Shown here: one piece after another, positions 37,713 through 47,160 of the stretch | How the letters are laid out: each line of letters starts with the position of its first letter | Position numbering within the stretch: the first letter of the stretch is position 1 | Source: M0108 sp044228695 | Lineage (GTDB): Bacteria > Pseudomonadota > Gammaproteobacteria > Chromatiales > Chromatiaceae | NCBI GenBank assembly: GCA_044228695.1 | Contig: JBGAUK010000003.1 | Location: forward strand, 32,978 to 96,977 | Reading direction: 5' to 3' | DNA: 64,000 bases | Position numbers and translations under genes: made by a program | The notes under the pieces: generated by a model | What the model was told of the DNA's origin: nothing | Seen by the model: the letters and a program-made list of their open reading frames with translations, nothing else | Databases searched by the model: none

Positions 37713-38306
37713 TCAAGGCCGCAGCAGGCGGCCGGTACGCCCATCCCGGATGGTGGAGCACTGGACCCGGCCGCCGCAGGGTCCGGCCAGGAGATAATCC
37801 CCCGCCTCGCCCAGGCGCAGTCGGACCTCCAGGGCGGTGCGGGCCGGGAGTCGGGTGGCGCGATTGGCGCTGGTCGAGACCAGAGCCCGGCCCGCGGCCC
37901 AACAGAGTGCAGCGGCCAGGGGATGGGCGGTGACCCGCACCGCCAGGGTCGTATGCTCGCCCCTCAGCCAGGGCGGGACCTCGGGACGCGCCGGCAGCAG
38001 CCAGGTGTAGGGGCCAGGCCAGGTCGCCAGGATCGCCGCCATGCGCTCCGCCTCCAGAAGCACCACGAAGGGGGTCAATTGTTGGAAGTCCGCCGCGATC
38101 ACAATCAGGCCCTTGGATTCGGGCCTCTGCTTCAGGGTCAGGATGCGCCGCGTCGCCGCGCCATTCCAGGGGTCGCAGCCCAGGCCATAGACGGCTTCGG
38201 TGGGATAAGCCACGACGCCCCCGGCCTTGATCCAATGGGCCGCGAGCCGCAGCCGCTGCCCGAGGCCAGCTGCCGGGGCATTGGCCTCCTCAAGCCTTGG
38301 CGTCAT
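37713..38306 (-). CDS. tsaC: Threonylcarbamoyl-AMP synthase (YrdC domain)
   Basis: TsaC starts tRNA t6A modification by making threonylcarbamoyl-AMP. The 197-residue protein has VVAYPTEAVYGLGCDPWN, KQRPESKGLIVIAADFQQL, and the C-terminal LVSTSANRATRLPARTALE and CSTIRDGRTGRLLRP. The ATG at 38306 overlaps the 3' end of topA by 17 bases and gives a standard length; a longer frame reading into topA is rejected. A GTG six bases earlier is possible. It follows topA, an arrangement seen in many gammaproteobacteria. Confidence 0.92.
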   Translation of the reverse strand: MTPRLEEANAPAAGLGQRLRLAAHWIKAGGVVAYPTEAVYGLGCDPWNGAATRRILTLKQRPESKGLIVIAADFQQLTPFVVLLEAERMAAILATWPGPYTWLLPARPEVPPWLRGEHTTLAVRVTAHPLAAALCWAAGRALVSTSANRATRLPARTALEVRLRLGEAGDYLLAGPCGGRVQCSTIRDGRTGRLLRP

Positions 38307-40617
38307 CGTCACCCGCCGCGCGCGAGCCCTGGGCCGCGTCATCCAGGGGTTCACTGTGCTTACATTCCGGCTGGGGGCAGACAATCTCGGCGCCCTTGGC
38401 CTTGGTAACCTTGAGGGTGAGGATGGGCCAGCCACAGCGGGGACAGGGCCCGGCAACCGGCTCGTTCCAGGTGGCGTAGTCGCACTTGGGATAGGTGGAG
38501 CAGGAAAAGAAGATCTTGCCCCGCCGCGATTTTTTCTTGAGGAGGGTGCCCTTGTTGCACTGGGGACAGGTCAAGCCCGTGTCCTCGGGACGCTCCAGGG
38601 GCTCGATATGACGGCATTTGGGGTAGCCCGTGCAGCCGATGAACTTGCCGTACTTGCCACGCTTGATCTGGAGTGGCGAGCCGCAGTCCGGGCATGAGCG
38701 CCCCTCGACCAGTTCCGGCGCCGCTGGTTCCTGATTCTTGCCCTCGCCCAGATCCCGGGTGTAATCGCACTCGGGATACTTGGTGCAGCCCACGAAGCGG
38801 CCATGCCGGCCGAGACGGATGGAGAGGGGCTCGCCGCACTGGGGACAGGCCTCGTCCAGGGCCTCCTGGGTCACGTCACTGCGCTTGACGTGCTCCTGGA
38901 TATGGTCGATGCGCTCCTTGAAGGGCCGCCAGAATTGTTCCAGCAGGGGCACCCACTCGCCCTCGCCCCGGGAGACGGCATCCAGCTCGTCCTCCAGCCG
39001 GGCGGTGAAGTCGTAATCCACATAGGCGGTGAAGTGTTCAGTCAGGAAGCGATTGACCACCCGGCCCACGTCGGTGGGCAGAAAGCGCTTGCTGTCGAGC
39101 AGGACATATTCCCGCTCCTGCAGGGTCGTGATGATGCTGGCATAGGTAGAGGGTCGGCCAATGCCGTACTCCTCCAGGGCCTTGACCAGGCTGGCCTCCG
39201 AGTAGCGGGGTGGCGGCTCGGTGAAGTGTTGCTCGGGGCGGATGCCCAGCAGGTCCAGTCGCTCGCCCTCCACCAGGTTCGGCAACTGGCGCTCCTCGTC
39301 GTCATCCGCCTCCCGGGCATCGTCCCGGCCCTCCAGATAGACGCTCATGAAGCCGGGAAAGGCGACATGGGAACCCGTGGCGCGCAGCACATTGCCCGGC
39401 CCCGCCCCCAGGTCCACGGCGACCTGATCGATCAGGGCCTGTTCCATCTGACAGGCCAGGGTGCGCTTCCAGATCAGTTCATAGAGGCGCCCCTGCTCCC
39501 GGGTCAGGTGGGCCAGAATCTCCGCCGGCTGGCGGCGAATGGAGGTGGGCCGAATGGCCTCGTGGGCCTCCTGGGCATTCTTGGCCTTGGTCTTGTAGAG
39601 CCGGGCCTGGGGGGGCAGATGATCCGCACCGAAACGTTCGACCACGAAGCCCCGGATCTCATCCAGGGCCTCGTTGGCCAGATTGACCGAATCGGTACGC
39701 ATGTAGGTAATGAGGCCGACGGCCCCGCCGCCGATATCCACCCCCTCGTAGAGTTGCTGGGCCACGCGCATGGTGCGCAGGGTGGTAAAGCCAAGCTTGC
39801 GCGCCGCCTCCTGTTGCAGGGTGGAGGTGATGAAGGGCGGGGCCGGATTGCGCTTGCGCTGCTTGCGCTCGACACGATCCACGCTGAGTTGGCCGCCGGC
39901 GGCCGCGATCAGACCCCGTTCGACCTCCCGAGCCCGGGCATCGTCGCCGATGGTGAATTGCTCGACCTTGCCGCCCTCGAACTGGGTCAGGCGGGCCTCG
40001 AAGCCCTTGCCCTCCTTAGTTGAATCCGCGGCGATGGTCCAGTATTCGCGGGTCTTGAAGGCCTCGATCTCCAGCTCGCGCTCGACAATCAGGCGCAGGG
40101 CCGGGCTTTGCACCCGCCCCGCCGAGAGTCCGCGCCGCACCTTCTTCCACAGCAGGGGCGAGAGGTTGAAGCCCACCAGATAGTCCAGGGCCCGCCGGGC
40201 CTGCTGGGCATTGACCAGGTCCGTCGAGATTTCCCGGGGATTGGCCACCGCCTCCTGCACGGCGCGCTTGGTGATCTCGTTGAAGACCACCCGGTACACG
40301 GGCCGATCGCCCAACTGGCGCCGCTTCTTGAGCAACTCCATCAGGTGCCAGGAGATGGCCTCGCCCTCGCGGTCCGGGTCCGTCGCCAGGTAAAGGGCCT
40401 CGGCGCCCTTGAGCTTACTGGCGATGGTCTGGACATGCTTCTCGTTGCGCTCGATGACCTGGTACTTCATGGCGAAGCCATCCGCCGTATCAACCGCCCC
40501 CTCCTTGGGCACCAGGTCGCGGACATGGCCATAGGAGGCGACGACCTCGAAGTCCGGGCCCAGGTATTTCTTGATGGTTTTGGCCTTGGCAGGCGATTCG
40601 ACAACGACCAGATTCAT
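38290..40617 (-). CDS. topA: DNA topoisomerase I
   Basis: This type IA topoisomerase relaxes negative supercoils. The 775-residue protein starts with the TOPRIM domain (LVVVESPAKAKTIKKYLG), including YLATDPDREGEAISWHL. The active-site tyrosine is in GLITYMRTDSVNLA. The C-terminus carries four zinc-ribbon repeats with paired cysteines (CPQCGE..., CPDCGS..., CPQCNK..., CPRCGW...), of which the last is the most divergent, and ends with an acidic tail. Length is somewhat short of E. coli's 865 residues because the extra C-terminal domains are absent. Confidence 0.96.
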   Translation of the reverse strand: MNLVVVESPAKAKTIKKYLGPDFEVVASYGHVRDLVPKEGAVDTADGFAMKYQVIERNEKHVQTIASKLKGAEALYLATDPDREGEAISWHLMELLKKRRQLGDRPVYRVVFNEITKRAVQEAVANPREISTDLVNAQQARRALDYLVGFNLSPLLWKKVRRGLSAGRVQSPALRLIVERELEIEAFKTREYWTIAADSTKEGKGFEARLTQFEGGKVEQFTIGDDARAREVERGLIAAAGGQLSVDRVERKQRKRNPAPPFITSTLQQEAARKLGFTTLRTMRVAQQLYEGVDIGGGAVGLITYMRTDSVNLANEALDEIRGFVVERFGADHLPPQARLYKTKAKNAQEAHEAIRPTSIRRQPAEILAHLTREQGRLYELIWKRTLACQMEQALIDQVAVDLGAGPGNVLRATGSHVAFPGFMSVYLEGRDDAREADDDEERQLPNLVEGERLDLLGIRPEQHFTEPPPRYSEASLVKALEEYGIGRPSTYASIITTLQEREYVLLDSKRFLPTDVGRVVNRFLTEHFTAYVDYDFTARLEDELDAVSRGEGEWVPLLEQFWRPFKERIDHIQEHVKRSDVTQEALDEACPQCGEPLSIRLGRHGRFVGCTKYPECDYTRDLGEGKNQEPAAPELVEGRSCPDCGSPLQIKRGKYGKFIGCTGYPKCRHIEPLERPEDTGLTCPQCNKGTLLKKKSRRGKIFFSCSTYPKCDYATWNEPVAGPCPRCGWPILTLKVTKAKGAEIVCPQPECKHSEPLDDAAQGSRAAGDDDAKA

Positions 40618-40887
40618 AGGATGAGGTGCATCCGAGCAGGGTTAGGGGGTTCTGGAAGCGGCTCTGGCCACGGCTGGCCCGGACACGAGTCGCCTGGAAG
40701 GTTCTTAGGAAATACGATTCCCAGGCACCCCGTCAAGGGGAAGATGGGCCAGGGATGGATTTTTTCTGGCAAGATTTTCCCGGTAAGGAGTTGAGGTATG
40801 CCAGGGTTCCAGTGATGATGCCTCGTATTTGTTGCCGGCCAGGGCGGGCTGAAGCCCCTCCTCCCCGGCGGATTTGGCCAGGGGAAA

Positions 40888-41253
40888 ATGAGGATGAATA
40901 GCAAAAACCTGCTGATAACCGCCTGCTTGGTCCTGGTGCCGCTAGCCAGCCAGGGCCTGGACTTTACCCACCAGAACGCCTGCACCATCCGGGTCGAGGG
41001 TCGCAAACCCGTCACCACCACCTGCGTCTCCACGGGCTGCCTGAAATGCGGAAAACTGGACGTCGAGGTGAAAACGCCGGACGGCAAGGTGTTTGCCATC
41101 ACCCGGCGCCCGCATCCTGTGAATATCGAGGAGGATGCCTACAGCCTGCAAGGGGCCCCCGCCCGCCTGCGCAAAGGCAACCTGGGGGAAGACTCCATCT
41201 GCTACCAGCGCCTGGATCATTCCCTGGAGATCTGTATCGGGCCCTATAACTGA
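40888..41253 (+). CDS. Small Cys-rich secreted protein of unknown function
   Basis: A 121-residue precursor with a Sec signal (LLITACLVLVPLASQG). The mature part has about five cysteines, including GCLKCGKLDVEV and SICYQRLDHSLEICIG. It could be disulfide-bonded or bind a metal through the CxxC pair. The start may be the ATG at 40894, two codons later, which has better spacing from AGGGG. It is on the plus strand, between two minus-strand genes, and converges on dprA with nine bases between stops. No family is recognised. Confidence 0.65.
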   Translation: MRMNSKNLLITACLVLVPLASQGLDFTHQNACTIRVEGRKPVTTTCVSTGCLKCGKLDVEVKTPDGKVFAITRRPHPVNIEEDAYSLQGAPARLRKGNLGEDSICYQRLDHSLEICIGPYN

Positions 41254-41262
41254 TCCCTGTCT

Positions 41263-42441
41263 TCAAGCCCCGCGTCCGCCAACCCGGCTATAGCGCCCAC
41301 CGGGAGAGGCGGCGATCCAGCCGTCCAGTTCGAGCATGAGGAGCATGGAGGAGATGTCGTTGGCCGCCAGGCCGGTGCGCTGGACGAGGAGATCGACATG
41401 CGCCGGGTCCTGGCCCATGGCGTCGAGGAGACGGCGATAGTCGGCGTCCAGGCCGAGGCCGCGCCCGCCGGAGCCTGGGGTCTCGTCACTGCCCGTGTCG
41501 CCTAGGTCGGACGGCGGGTCCGGACGCAGGTAGCCGACCAGCAGGGGCCCCAGCTCCTCTAGGATATCCTGAGCCGTCTCCACCAGTTTGGCGCCTTGCT
41601 TGATGAGGGCATGGCAACCCCGAGCCAGGGGGTTATGGATGGAGCCGGGGATGGCGAAGACCTCGCGGCCCTGCTCCGCGGCCAGGCGGGCGGTGATGAG
41701 GGAGCCGCTGCGGGGGGCGGCCTCCACCACCAGGGTACCCAGGCTGAGGGCGGCGATGAGGCGGTTGCGGCGTGGGAAGTTCTCGGGCCGGGGCCCCATG
41801 CCGGGGGGGAACTCGGTGACCAGGACGCCCTGGGCTGCGATCCGGCGGGCCAGGGTGCGATGGGCGGCGGGATAGATGCGATCGGGACCCGTGCCCATGA
41901 CGGCCAGGGTGCGGCCGGTCTCCAGGGCGCCTTCGTGGGCGGCGCCATCGATGCCCAGCGCCAGGCCGCTGGTGATGGTCAGGCCACAGGCGGCCAGGTG
42001 GCGGGCGAAGGCGATCGTCGTCTCCCGCGCCCCAGGCGTGGGGTTGCGGCTGCCGACCATGGCCAGTTGGGGGTCGCGCAGGACCTCGGGATCGCCCCGG
42101 ACGTACAGCACCAGGGGGGCGTCCATCAGTTCCGCCAGCCGGCTGGGATAGCGGGGATCCGAGCGCGCCAGGATATGGGTGCCCTCCCCCTGGGCCCACG
42201 CCAGGGCCGCCTCGACCAAATCGGGCCTGGGGGTGCGCAGGGCCTTGATAAGGGTGGGCCGGGCGCCGGCGGCGGCCAGGTCCGGGGCGCCCGCCGCTAG
42301 CAGGGCCGCGGGATCGCCAAAATGGGCCAGCAGCCGGTTGATCGCCCGGGGACCGGCGCCCGGGGCGTTGGCCAGGGTCAGCCAGGTGCGCAGGTGCTCC
42401 GGGTCCGGGGTGGCGGCCTCCGCTGCTGGGTCCCTGGCCAT
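41263..42441 (-). CDS. dprA: DNA-processing protein A
   Basis: DprA loads RecA on incoming single-stranded DNA in transformation. The ATG at 42441 overlaps the previous gene's TGA (TGATG), giving 392 residues; a longer frame is a shadow of the upstream gene. The Rossmann-type domain has MVGSRNPTPGARE, ITSGLALGIDGAAHEGALE, VMGTGPDRIYPAAHR and LVTEFPPGMGPRPENFPRRNRLIAALS. The C-terminal winged-helix-like part has LLVQRTGLAANDISSMLLMLELDGWI. The gene is translationally coupled to the LysM-family gene, as is common. Confidence 0.94.
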   Translation of the reverse strand: MARDPAAEAATPDPEHLRTWLTLANAPGAGPRAINRLLAHFGDPAALLAAGAPDLAAAGARPTLIKALRTPRPDLVEAALAWAQGEGTHILARSDPRYPSRLAELMDAPLVLYVRGDPEVLRDPQLAMVGSRNPTPGARETTIAFARHLAACGLTITSGLALGIDGAAHEGALETGRTLAVMGTGPDRIYPAAHRTLARRIAAQGVLVTEFPPGMGPRPENFPRRNRLIAALSLGTLVVEAAPRSGSLITARLAAEQGREVFAIPGSIHNPLARGCHALIKQGAKLVETAQDILEELGPLLVGYLRPDPPSDLGDTGSDETPGSGGRGLGLDADYRRLLDAMGQDPAHVDLLVQRTGLAANDISSMLLMLELDGWIAASPGGRYSRVGGRGA

Positions 42442-43445
42442 CAATTCCTCGGCGCCAGGACCCGGTCCTGGATGTGCATGGGCCGGGTCGCCTCCATGAC
42501 CAGGGCAAAGCTCAGGCGCGGAAAGGCGCGAAAGACCATGAGGGTGCCGGCCCTTTCCAGGGGCAGGAGAAAGTCCTCGCCCAGGGGGCTGGCGCCCCGA
42601 TGCAGGGGCAGCGGCATATTGGGATCGGGTTCGTCGCTGATCCAGCGGTCGGTGCGGAAATCCCCGTACCAGAATTCCTCCGACCAGAACTTCTGGTCCT
42701 TCCAATCCCAGTCGTCCGCCTGGGCGCGCACCTGATCCTTGATCTGCTCGCCACCATTATAGATATCGAAGAGGTGGCCCGGTTGCACGCCCTGGTCGCT
42801 GCCCAGATCGATGACGACCACGTTTAGGCTGCCGATCTGGGAGACGCCGTTGAGGACGGCGAGGATCTGGGCCTGGCGGCCCCTGGGTCCGGGTCTGGGC
42901 TGGAAGGTCAGCAGGGGCTCGTCACCCCGCGTTGGCACCAGGCGATCACCGGTGGCAATCTCCTGACTCATGCTGTCGATCCGCAGGACCGCGGGGTCAC
43001 CGGGTCGTTCCAAGGTGGCCTCCGCCACCTGCTGGGCTTGATAGCCCAGAACCTCGCCGGAGGCGGGGTCGCGATAGGGCCCACCGGGCCTCACCAGTCG
43101 GTAGCGCCCCTGGGCTTGGGGACCCAGGCCGCGGACATAGACCTGATCCCCGGTCTCGCCCAGGACTCGCCGGTCCGGAAAGGCGACCACATAGGGGGCA
43201 TCCTTGATTTCCTTGGCGTCCAGGACATAGGCGTGTTCGATGAAGGGCCGAATGGCGCCGATGGGGATGACGGGATCCGGCGCCGCCAGGGGCGTGACCC
43301 GTGCCTTGGGCGACAGCTTGAGGGTCCTGAGCGGATTAGAGGGCGTGGTCCTGCCCCTGGGCGGCGCCTGCTCGATTTGCGGATCCATCTGGGCCAGGGC
43401 GGGCGGGACGGCCAGCAGCAAGGGGAGGGCGAGGACCAGCCTCAT
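42441..43445 (-). CDS. LysM-family envelope protein lacking a LysM domain
   Basis: The 334-residue precursor (ATG at 43445 with GGAG upstream and a signal peptide MRLVLALPLLLAVPPALAQ; an upstream ATG at 43511 is possible) matches the conserved C-terminal part of the LysM protein encoded next to dprA in many gammaproteobacteria. Shared stretches are VIPIGAIRPFIEHAYVLD, YRLVRPGGPYRDPASGEVLG, QIGSLNVVVIDLGSDQGVQPGH and RAGTLMVFRAFPRLSFALV. The usual N-terminal LysM (YTVxxGDTLW) cannot be found; after the signal comes only a short Pro/Arg-rich linker. Function is unknown. Confidence 0.75.
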   Translation of the reverse strand: MRLVLALPLLLAVPPALAQMDPQIEQAPPRGRTTPSNPLRTLKLSPKARVTPLAAPDPVIPIGAIRPFIEHAYVLDAKEIKDAPYVVAFPDRRVLGETGDQVYVRGLGPQAQGRYRLVRPGGPYRDPASGEVLGYQAQQVAEATLERPGDPAVLRIDSMSQEIATGDRLVPTRGDEPLLTFQPRPGPRGRQAQILAVLNGVSQIGSLNVVVIDLGSDQGVQPGHLFDIYNGGEQIKDQVRAQADDWDWKDQKFWSEEFWYGDFRTDRWISDEPDPNMPLPLHRGASPLGEDFLLPLERAGTLMVFRAFPRLSFALVMEATRPMHIQDRVLAPRN

Positions 43446-43732
43446 CAGGGCAACTCCAACCAGACGCTGACGGGCGATGGCGGGCTGGAAAATGGACATG
43501 AGCAACCCCAAGATTGGCTGGCGGGTGATGCCTGCCGGGGCTCACTTTTCAAGACGAAGCCTTGTTTTTGCGGGACCCTGATCGGCAGTGTAGTATGCCG
43601 GGGCATACTAGCGAGCATTCGCCTACCTTGCCAGGGGTGCCCGTCCTTTTGATAACCAGGGGCTTGGGGTGAATCCTGGCTATCAGGACCAGACTCGCGC
43701 CCCAAGGCCGACCATTCAGTGGGGACTCCCAA

Positions 43733-44269
43733 ATGAGTCAACTCGAAATTCTCACCTTCCCTAACCCACGTCTGCGTAACGTGGCCAAGCCCGTGGCCAG
43801 GATCGATGACCGCATTCGCCGCCAGATCGACGATATGTTCGAGACCATGTACGCCGCGCGTGGCATTGGCCTGGCGGCGATCCAGGTCGATATCCCCCTG
43901 CGGATGATCGTCATCGACGTCTCCGAGCATCACGACGAGCCCCTGTGCCTCATCAATCCCGAGATCCTCTGGCGCGAGGGCGAAGAGGAGATGGATGAAG
44001 GCTGTCTCTCGGTGCCCGGATTTTGGGAGCCGGTGACGCGGGCGGAACGGGTGCGGGTGCGCGCCCAGGACCGCCAGGGTCAAGCCTTTGAATTGGAGAC
44101 GGATGGTTTGCTGGCGGTCTGTATCCAGCACGAAATCGACCACTTGGATGGCAAGCTCTTCGTCGATTATCTCTCCTCCCTCAAGCGCCAGCGCATCCGC
44201 CGGAAACTGGAGAAGGAGGACCGGCAGCGCAAGCCGGACACCGCCGAGCCCCGGCGGGCGATGATTTGA
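43733..44269 (+). CDS. def: Peptide deformylase
   Basis: Def removes the formyl group from new proteins. The 178-residue protein has the three metal-site motifs: ARGIGLAAIQ (GxGLAAxQ), DEGCLSVPG (EGCLS) and QHEIDHLDG (HExDH). Length is normal. Its stop overlaps the start of fmt (TGATG), so the paired enzymes that add and remove the formyl group are co-translated. The gene is divergent from the LysM-family/dprA operon, with about 290 bases between them. Confidence 0.96.
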   Translation: MSQLEILTFPNPRLRNVAKPVARIDDRIRRQIDDMFETMYAARGIGLAAIQVDIPLRMIVIDVSEHHDEPLCLINPEILWREGEEEMDEGCLSVPGFWEPVTRAERVRVRAQDRQGQAFELETDGLLAVCIQHEIDHLDGKLFVDYLSSLKRQRIRRKLEKEDRQRKPDTAEPRRAMI

Positions 44270-45210
44270 TGCCTCCTCTGCGGATCATCTTCGCCGGGAC
44301 ACCGGACTTCTCCGTACCCTGCCTCCGTGCCCTGCGGGACGCCGGCCATGAGGTGGTGGCCGTCTATACCCAGCCAGATCGGCCCGCGGGCCGGGGCCGC
44401 AAGCTGAGCCCGGGCCCCGTCAAGGAGGCCGCGGCGGCTCTGGGACTACCCCTTTACCAACCCCCGACCCTGCGAGACCCCGAGGCCATCGGCACTCTGC
44501 GGGAACTGGGCGCCGATCTCATGGTGGTGGTCGCCTACGGCCTGCTCCTGCCCCAGGCGGTCCTGGATATCCCCAGGCTAGGCTGCGTCAATGTCCACGC
44601 CTCGGTGCTGCCCCGCTGGCGCGGCGCGGCCCCTATTCAGCGCGCCATACTGGCCGGCGATAAGGAGAGCGGCGTCACCATCATGCGCATGGAGGCGGGG
44701 CTCGACACGGGCCCTATGTACCTAATCCGGCGCCTGACCCTGGACCCCCGCGAGACGGGCGGCAGCCTGCATGACAAGCTCTCCCTGCTGGGGGCCACCG
44801 CCCTGGTGGAGGCCCTGCCGGGCATCGCCGCTGGCAGCCTGGCCCCGGAGATTCAGGACGACAGCCAGGCCAGCTACGCCCACAAGCTGGCCAAGGCGGA
44901 GGCCGAGGTTGACTGGTCGCAACCGGCGGTGGCTATCGACCGCCTGATCCGTGCCTTCGACCCCTGGCCCGTGGCCCAGACCCAACTGGACGGCGCCAGT
45001 CTGCGCCTTTGGGGCTGCGACCTGCCTGACCTAAACCCGCCGCCGGGCGCCGAGCCTGGCCAGGTGATTGGGGCCTCCAAGGCGGGCATCGCGGTCGCTA
45101 CCGGGGCCGGCGTGCTGCGCCTGACCCGCCTCCAGCCCCCGGGCAAGCGGCCCATGTCGGCCGCTGAATTCCTCAACGCCCGCCGTCTGGATGGGGTCAA
45201 GTTTGGATAA
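44269..45210 (+). CDS. fmt: Methionyl-tRNA formyltransferase
   Basis: Fmt formylates initiator tRNA. The 313-residue protein has IIFAGTPDFSVPCLRAL at the start, the catalytic region around VNVHASVLPRWRGAAPIQRAILAGDKESGVTIM (Asn-His-Asp type), and the tRNA-binding C-terminal domain (LRLTRLQPPGKRPMSAAEFLNARRL). The ATG at 44269 overlaps def's stop. Its 3' end overlaps rsmB by 20 bases. Confidence 0.96.
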   Translation: MPPLRIIFAGTPDFSVPCLRALRDAGHEVVAVYTQPDRPAGRGRKLSPGPVKEAAAALGLPLYQPPTLRDPEAIGTLRELGADLMVVVAYGLLLPQAVLDIPRLGCVNVHASVLPRWRGAAPIQRAILAGDKESGVTIMRMEAGLDTGPMYLIRRLTLDPRETGGSLHDKLSLLGATALVEALPGIAAGSLAPEIQDDSQASYAHKLAKAEAEVDWSQPAVAIDRLIRAFDPWPVAQTQLDGASLRLWGCDLPDLNPPPGAEPGQVIGASKAGIAVATGAGVLRLTRLQPPGKRPMSAAEFLNARRLDGVKFG

Positions 45211-46585
45211 TCCGCAACCCCGCCCCTGGCCTGGCCGCCAGTCCCCGCAAGAACCCAAGGCCAGCGTGGCGCCCTCGGAGGGCGCCCGCGCCCGGGCCGC
45301 CGCGGCCCGCGTCGTCCAGGCCGTCCTGGGTCGCGGCCGCTCCCTGACCGAGGCCCTGGAACAGCTTGATGCACTGGACCAGGAACGGGACCGGCCCCTG
45401 GTCCAGGAGCTGAGTTATGGTGCCTTGCGCCTGCTGCCGCGCCTGCGCGCCATCGCGACCCAACTGCTGAGCAAACCCCTCAAGCCCGAGGATGGCGACT
45501 TGGAGGCCCTGATCCTCATCGGCCTCTACCAACTCCTTGCCACCCGCATCCCCCCCCACGCCGCCGTCGCCTCCAGCGTGGCGGCGACCCGCGTCCTGGG
45601 CAAGGGCTGGGCGGCGAAACTCGTCAATGCCCTCCTGCGGCGCTTCCAGCGCGAGCGCGCGGCCTTGCTGGCCCAGGCGGACAAGAGCGAAGAGGCCCGC
45701 TGGCTGTTTCCCGCCTGGTTGCTGGACCGATTCCAGACGGAGTGGCCCCAGGATTGGCAAGAGATCGTCGCCGCCAGCAATACCCAGGCTCCCCTCTGGC
45801 TGAGGGTAAATCGTCTCGCCGGCGACCGGGAGGCCTACCTGAAGCAACTCGCCGCCGCGGGTATCGCCGCCCAACCGGCGCCCCATGCCCCGCAGGGACT
45901 GGTCCTGGACCAGCCATTGCCCATGGCGCGCCTGCCTGGCTTCGCGGCGGGTCAGGTCTCGATCCAGGACGCCAACGCCCAACTGGCCGCCCCCCTGCTG
46001 GGGGTCCGCCCGGGCGAGCGGGTCCTGGATGTCTGCGCCGCGCCGGGCGGCAAGACGGCCCACCTGCTGGAACTGGCGGACGGCCAACTGGAGCTTACCG
46101 CCCTCGACATCGACCCCCAGCGCCTCGACCGGGTACGCGACAACCTCCAGCGCCTGTCCCTCGTCGCGACACTGCTGGTCGGCGACGCCACCGAACCCGC
46201 CGGGGCCTGGGCCCAGGGCACTTACGATCGCATCCTGCTTGATGTCCCCTGCTCCGCCACCGGGGTCATTCGCCGCCATCCGGACATCAAATGGCTGCGG
46301 CGGCCCGGGGATATCGAGGCCCTGTGCGCCCGCCAGGCCCGGATGCTGGAGGCCATCTGGCCCCTGCTCGCCCCGGGCGGCACCCTGGTCTATGTGACCT
46401 GTTCCCTGCTGCCGGACGAGAATGAACGGCAGATTCGCGCCTTTCTCTCTCGTCACGACGACGCCAGCGAGGTCCCCATCGCGGCGGATTGGGGTCTGGC
46501 CCGGACGTGCGGCCGCCAGACCCTGCCGACGGTGGGGGGCGGCGATGGCTTCTATTTCGCCCGCCTGCGCAAGGCAACGCCATGA
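45191..46585 (+). CDS. rsmB: 16S rRNA (cytosine-967-C5) methyltransferase
   Basis: RsmB methylates C967 of 16S rRNA. The 464-residue protein has an N-terminal NusB-like RNA-binding domain (residues about 30-155, ARAAAARVVQAVL...) and a Rossmann methyltransferase with VLDVCAAPGGKTAHLLEL (SAM motif), LLDVPCSATGVIRRHPD (first cysteine) and YVTCSLLPDENERQI (second, catalytic cysteine). GTG-rich overlap with fmt makes the exact start less certain. The position after fmt is standard. Confidence 0.94.
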   Translation: MGSSLDNPQPRPWPGRQSPQEPKASVAPSEGARARAAAARVVQAVLGRGRSLTEALEQLDALDQERDRPLVQELSYGALRLLPRLRAIATQLLSKPLKPEDGDLEALILIGLYQLLATRIPPHAAVASSVAATRVLGKGWAAKLVNALLRRFQRERAALLAQADKSEEARWLFPAWLLDRFQTEWPQDWQEIVAASNTQAPLWLRVNRLAGDREAYLKQLAAAGIAAQPAPHAPQGLVLDQPLPMARLPGFAAGQVSIQDANAQLAAPLLGVRPGERVLDVCAAPGGKTAHLLELADGQLELTALDIDPQRLDRVRDNLQRLSLVATLLVGDATEPAGAWAQGTYDRILLDVPCSATGVIRRHPDIKWLRRPGDIEALCARQARMLEAIWPLLAPGGTLVYVTCSLLPDENERQIRAFLSRHDDASEVPIAADWGLARTCGRQTLPTVGGGDGFYFARLRKATP

Positions 46586-47160
46586 GGACCCCCATCCCCG
46601 GCCAGCCCGCGCCATGGGGATTCGTCTTCTGGCTGATCCTGCTGCTGTTGCCCAGCCTGGGCAACGCCAAGCCGGCCTTTCAGATCGAAGACATCAAGAT
46701 CCGCGCCGTGGGCGAGGAACTGGTCATGGATGCCCGCTTTGTCCCGGACCTGAGCCCGGTGGCCCTGGAGGCCCTGGACAACGGGGTGCCCCTCACGCTG
46801 GAAGCGCACATTCAGGTCCGGGAAACCGATGCCTGGGTCTGGGATTCCAGCCTGGTGGATCGTCGTCTGCGTTACGAGATCCGTTACCAACCCCTGGCGG
46901 AACGCTACCAGGTGACCCCCGTACCCGGCGGGGCCGGCCATAATTACGTCACCCGGGATGCCGCCATTGCCGCCCTCGGCGACCTCCACGATCTGCCCCT
47001 GCTCAACCGGGGGGAACTCGCGGCTGGCAAGGACTATCGGGTCGATCTCAAGATCGCCCTCGACATCGAGGAACTGCCCCTGCCCCTGCGGCCCACGGCC
47101 TATCTCCTTCCCTCCTGGAAGCTCTCGTCGGGCTGGACCACATGGCCGTTGCGACCTTGA
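46582..47160 (+). CDS. DUF4390 exported protein
   Basis: The 192-residue protein has an N-terminal hydrophobic signal (WGFVFWLILLLLPSLGNA) and a conserved beta-rich domain (VGEELVMDARFVPDLSPVALEALDNGVPLTLEAHIQV, YEIRYQPLAERYQV, PTAYLLPSWKLSSGW) that corresponds to DUF4390. The ATG overlaps rsmB's stop (ATGA). It lies upstream of ntrY, where this family usually sits. Function is unknown; a periplasmic partner of the sensor kinase is conceivable but unproven. Its end overlaps ntrY by 19 bases. Confidence 0.85.
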   Translation: MRTPIPGQPAPWGFVFWLILLLLPSLGNAKPAFQIEDIKIRAVGEELVMDARFVPDLSPVALEALDNGVPLTLEAHIQVRETDAWVWDSSLVDRRLRYEIRYQPLAERYQVTPVPGGAGHNYVTRDAAIAALGDLHDLPLLNRGELAAGKDYRVDLKIALDIEELPLPLRPTAYLLPSWKLSSGWTTWPLRP

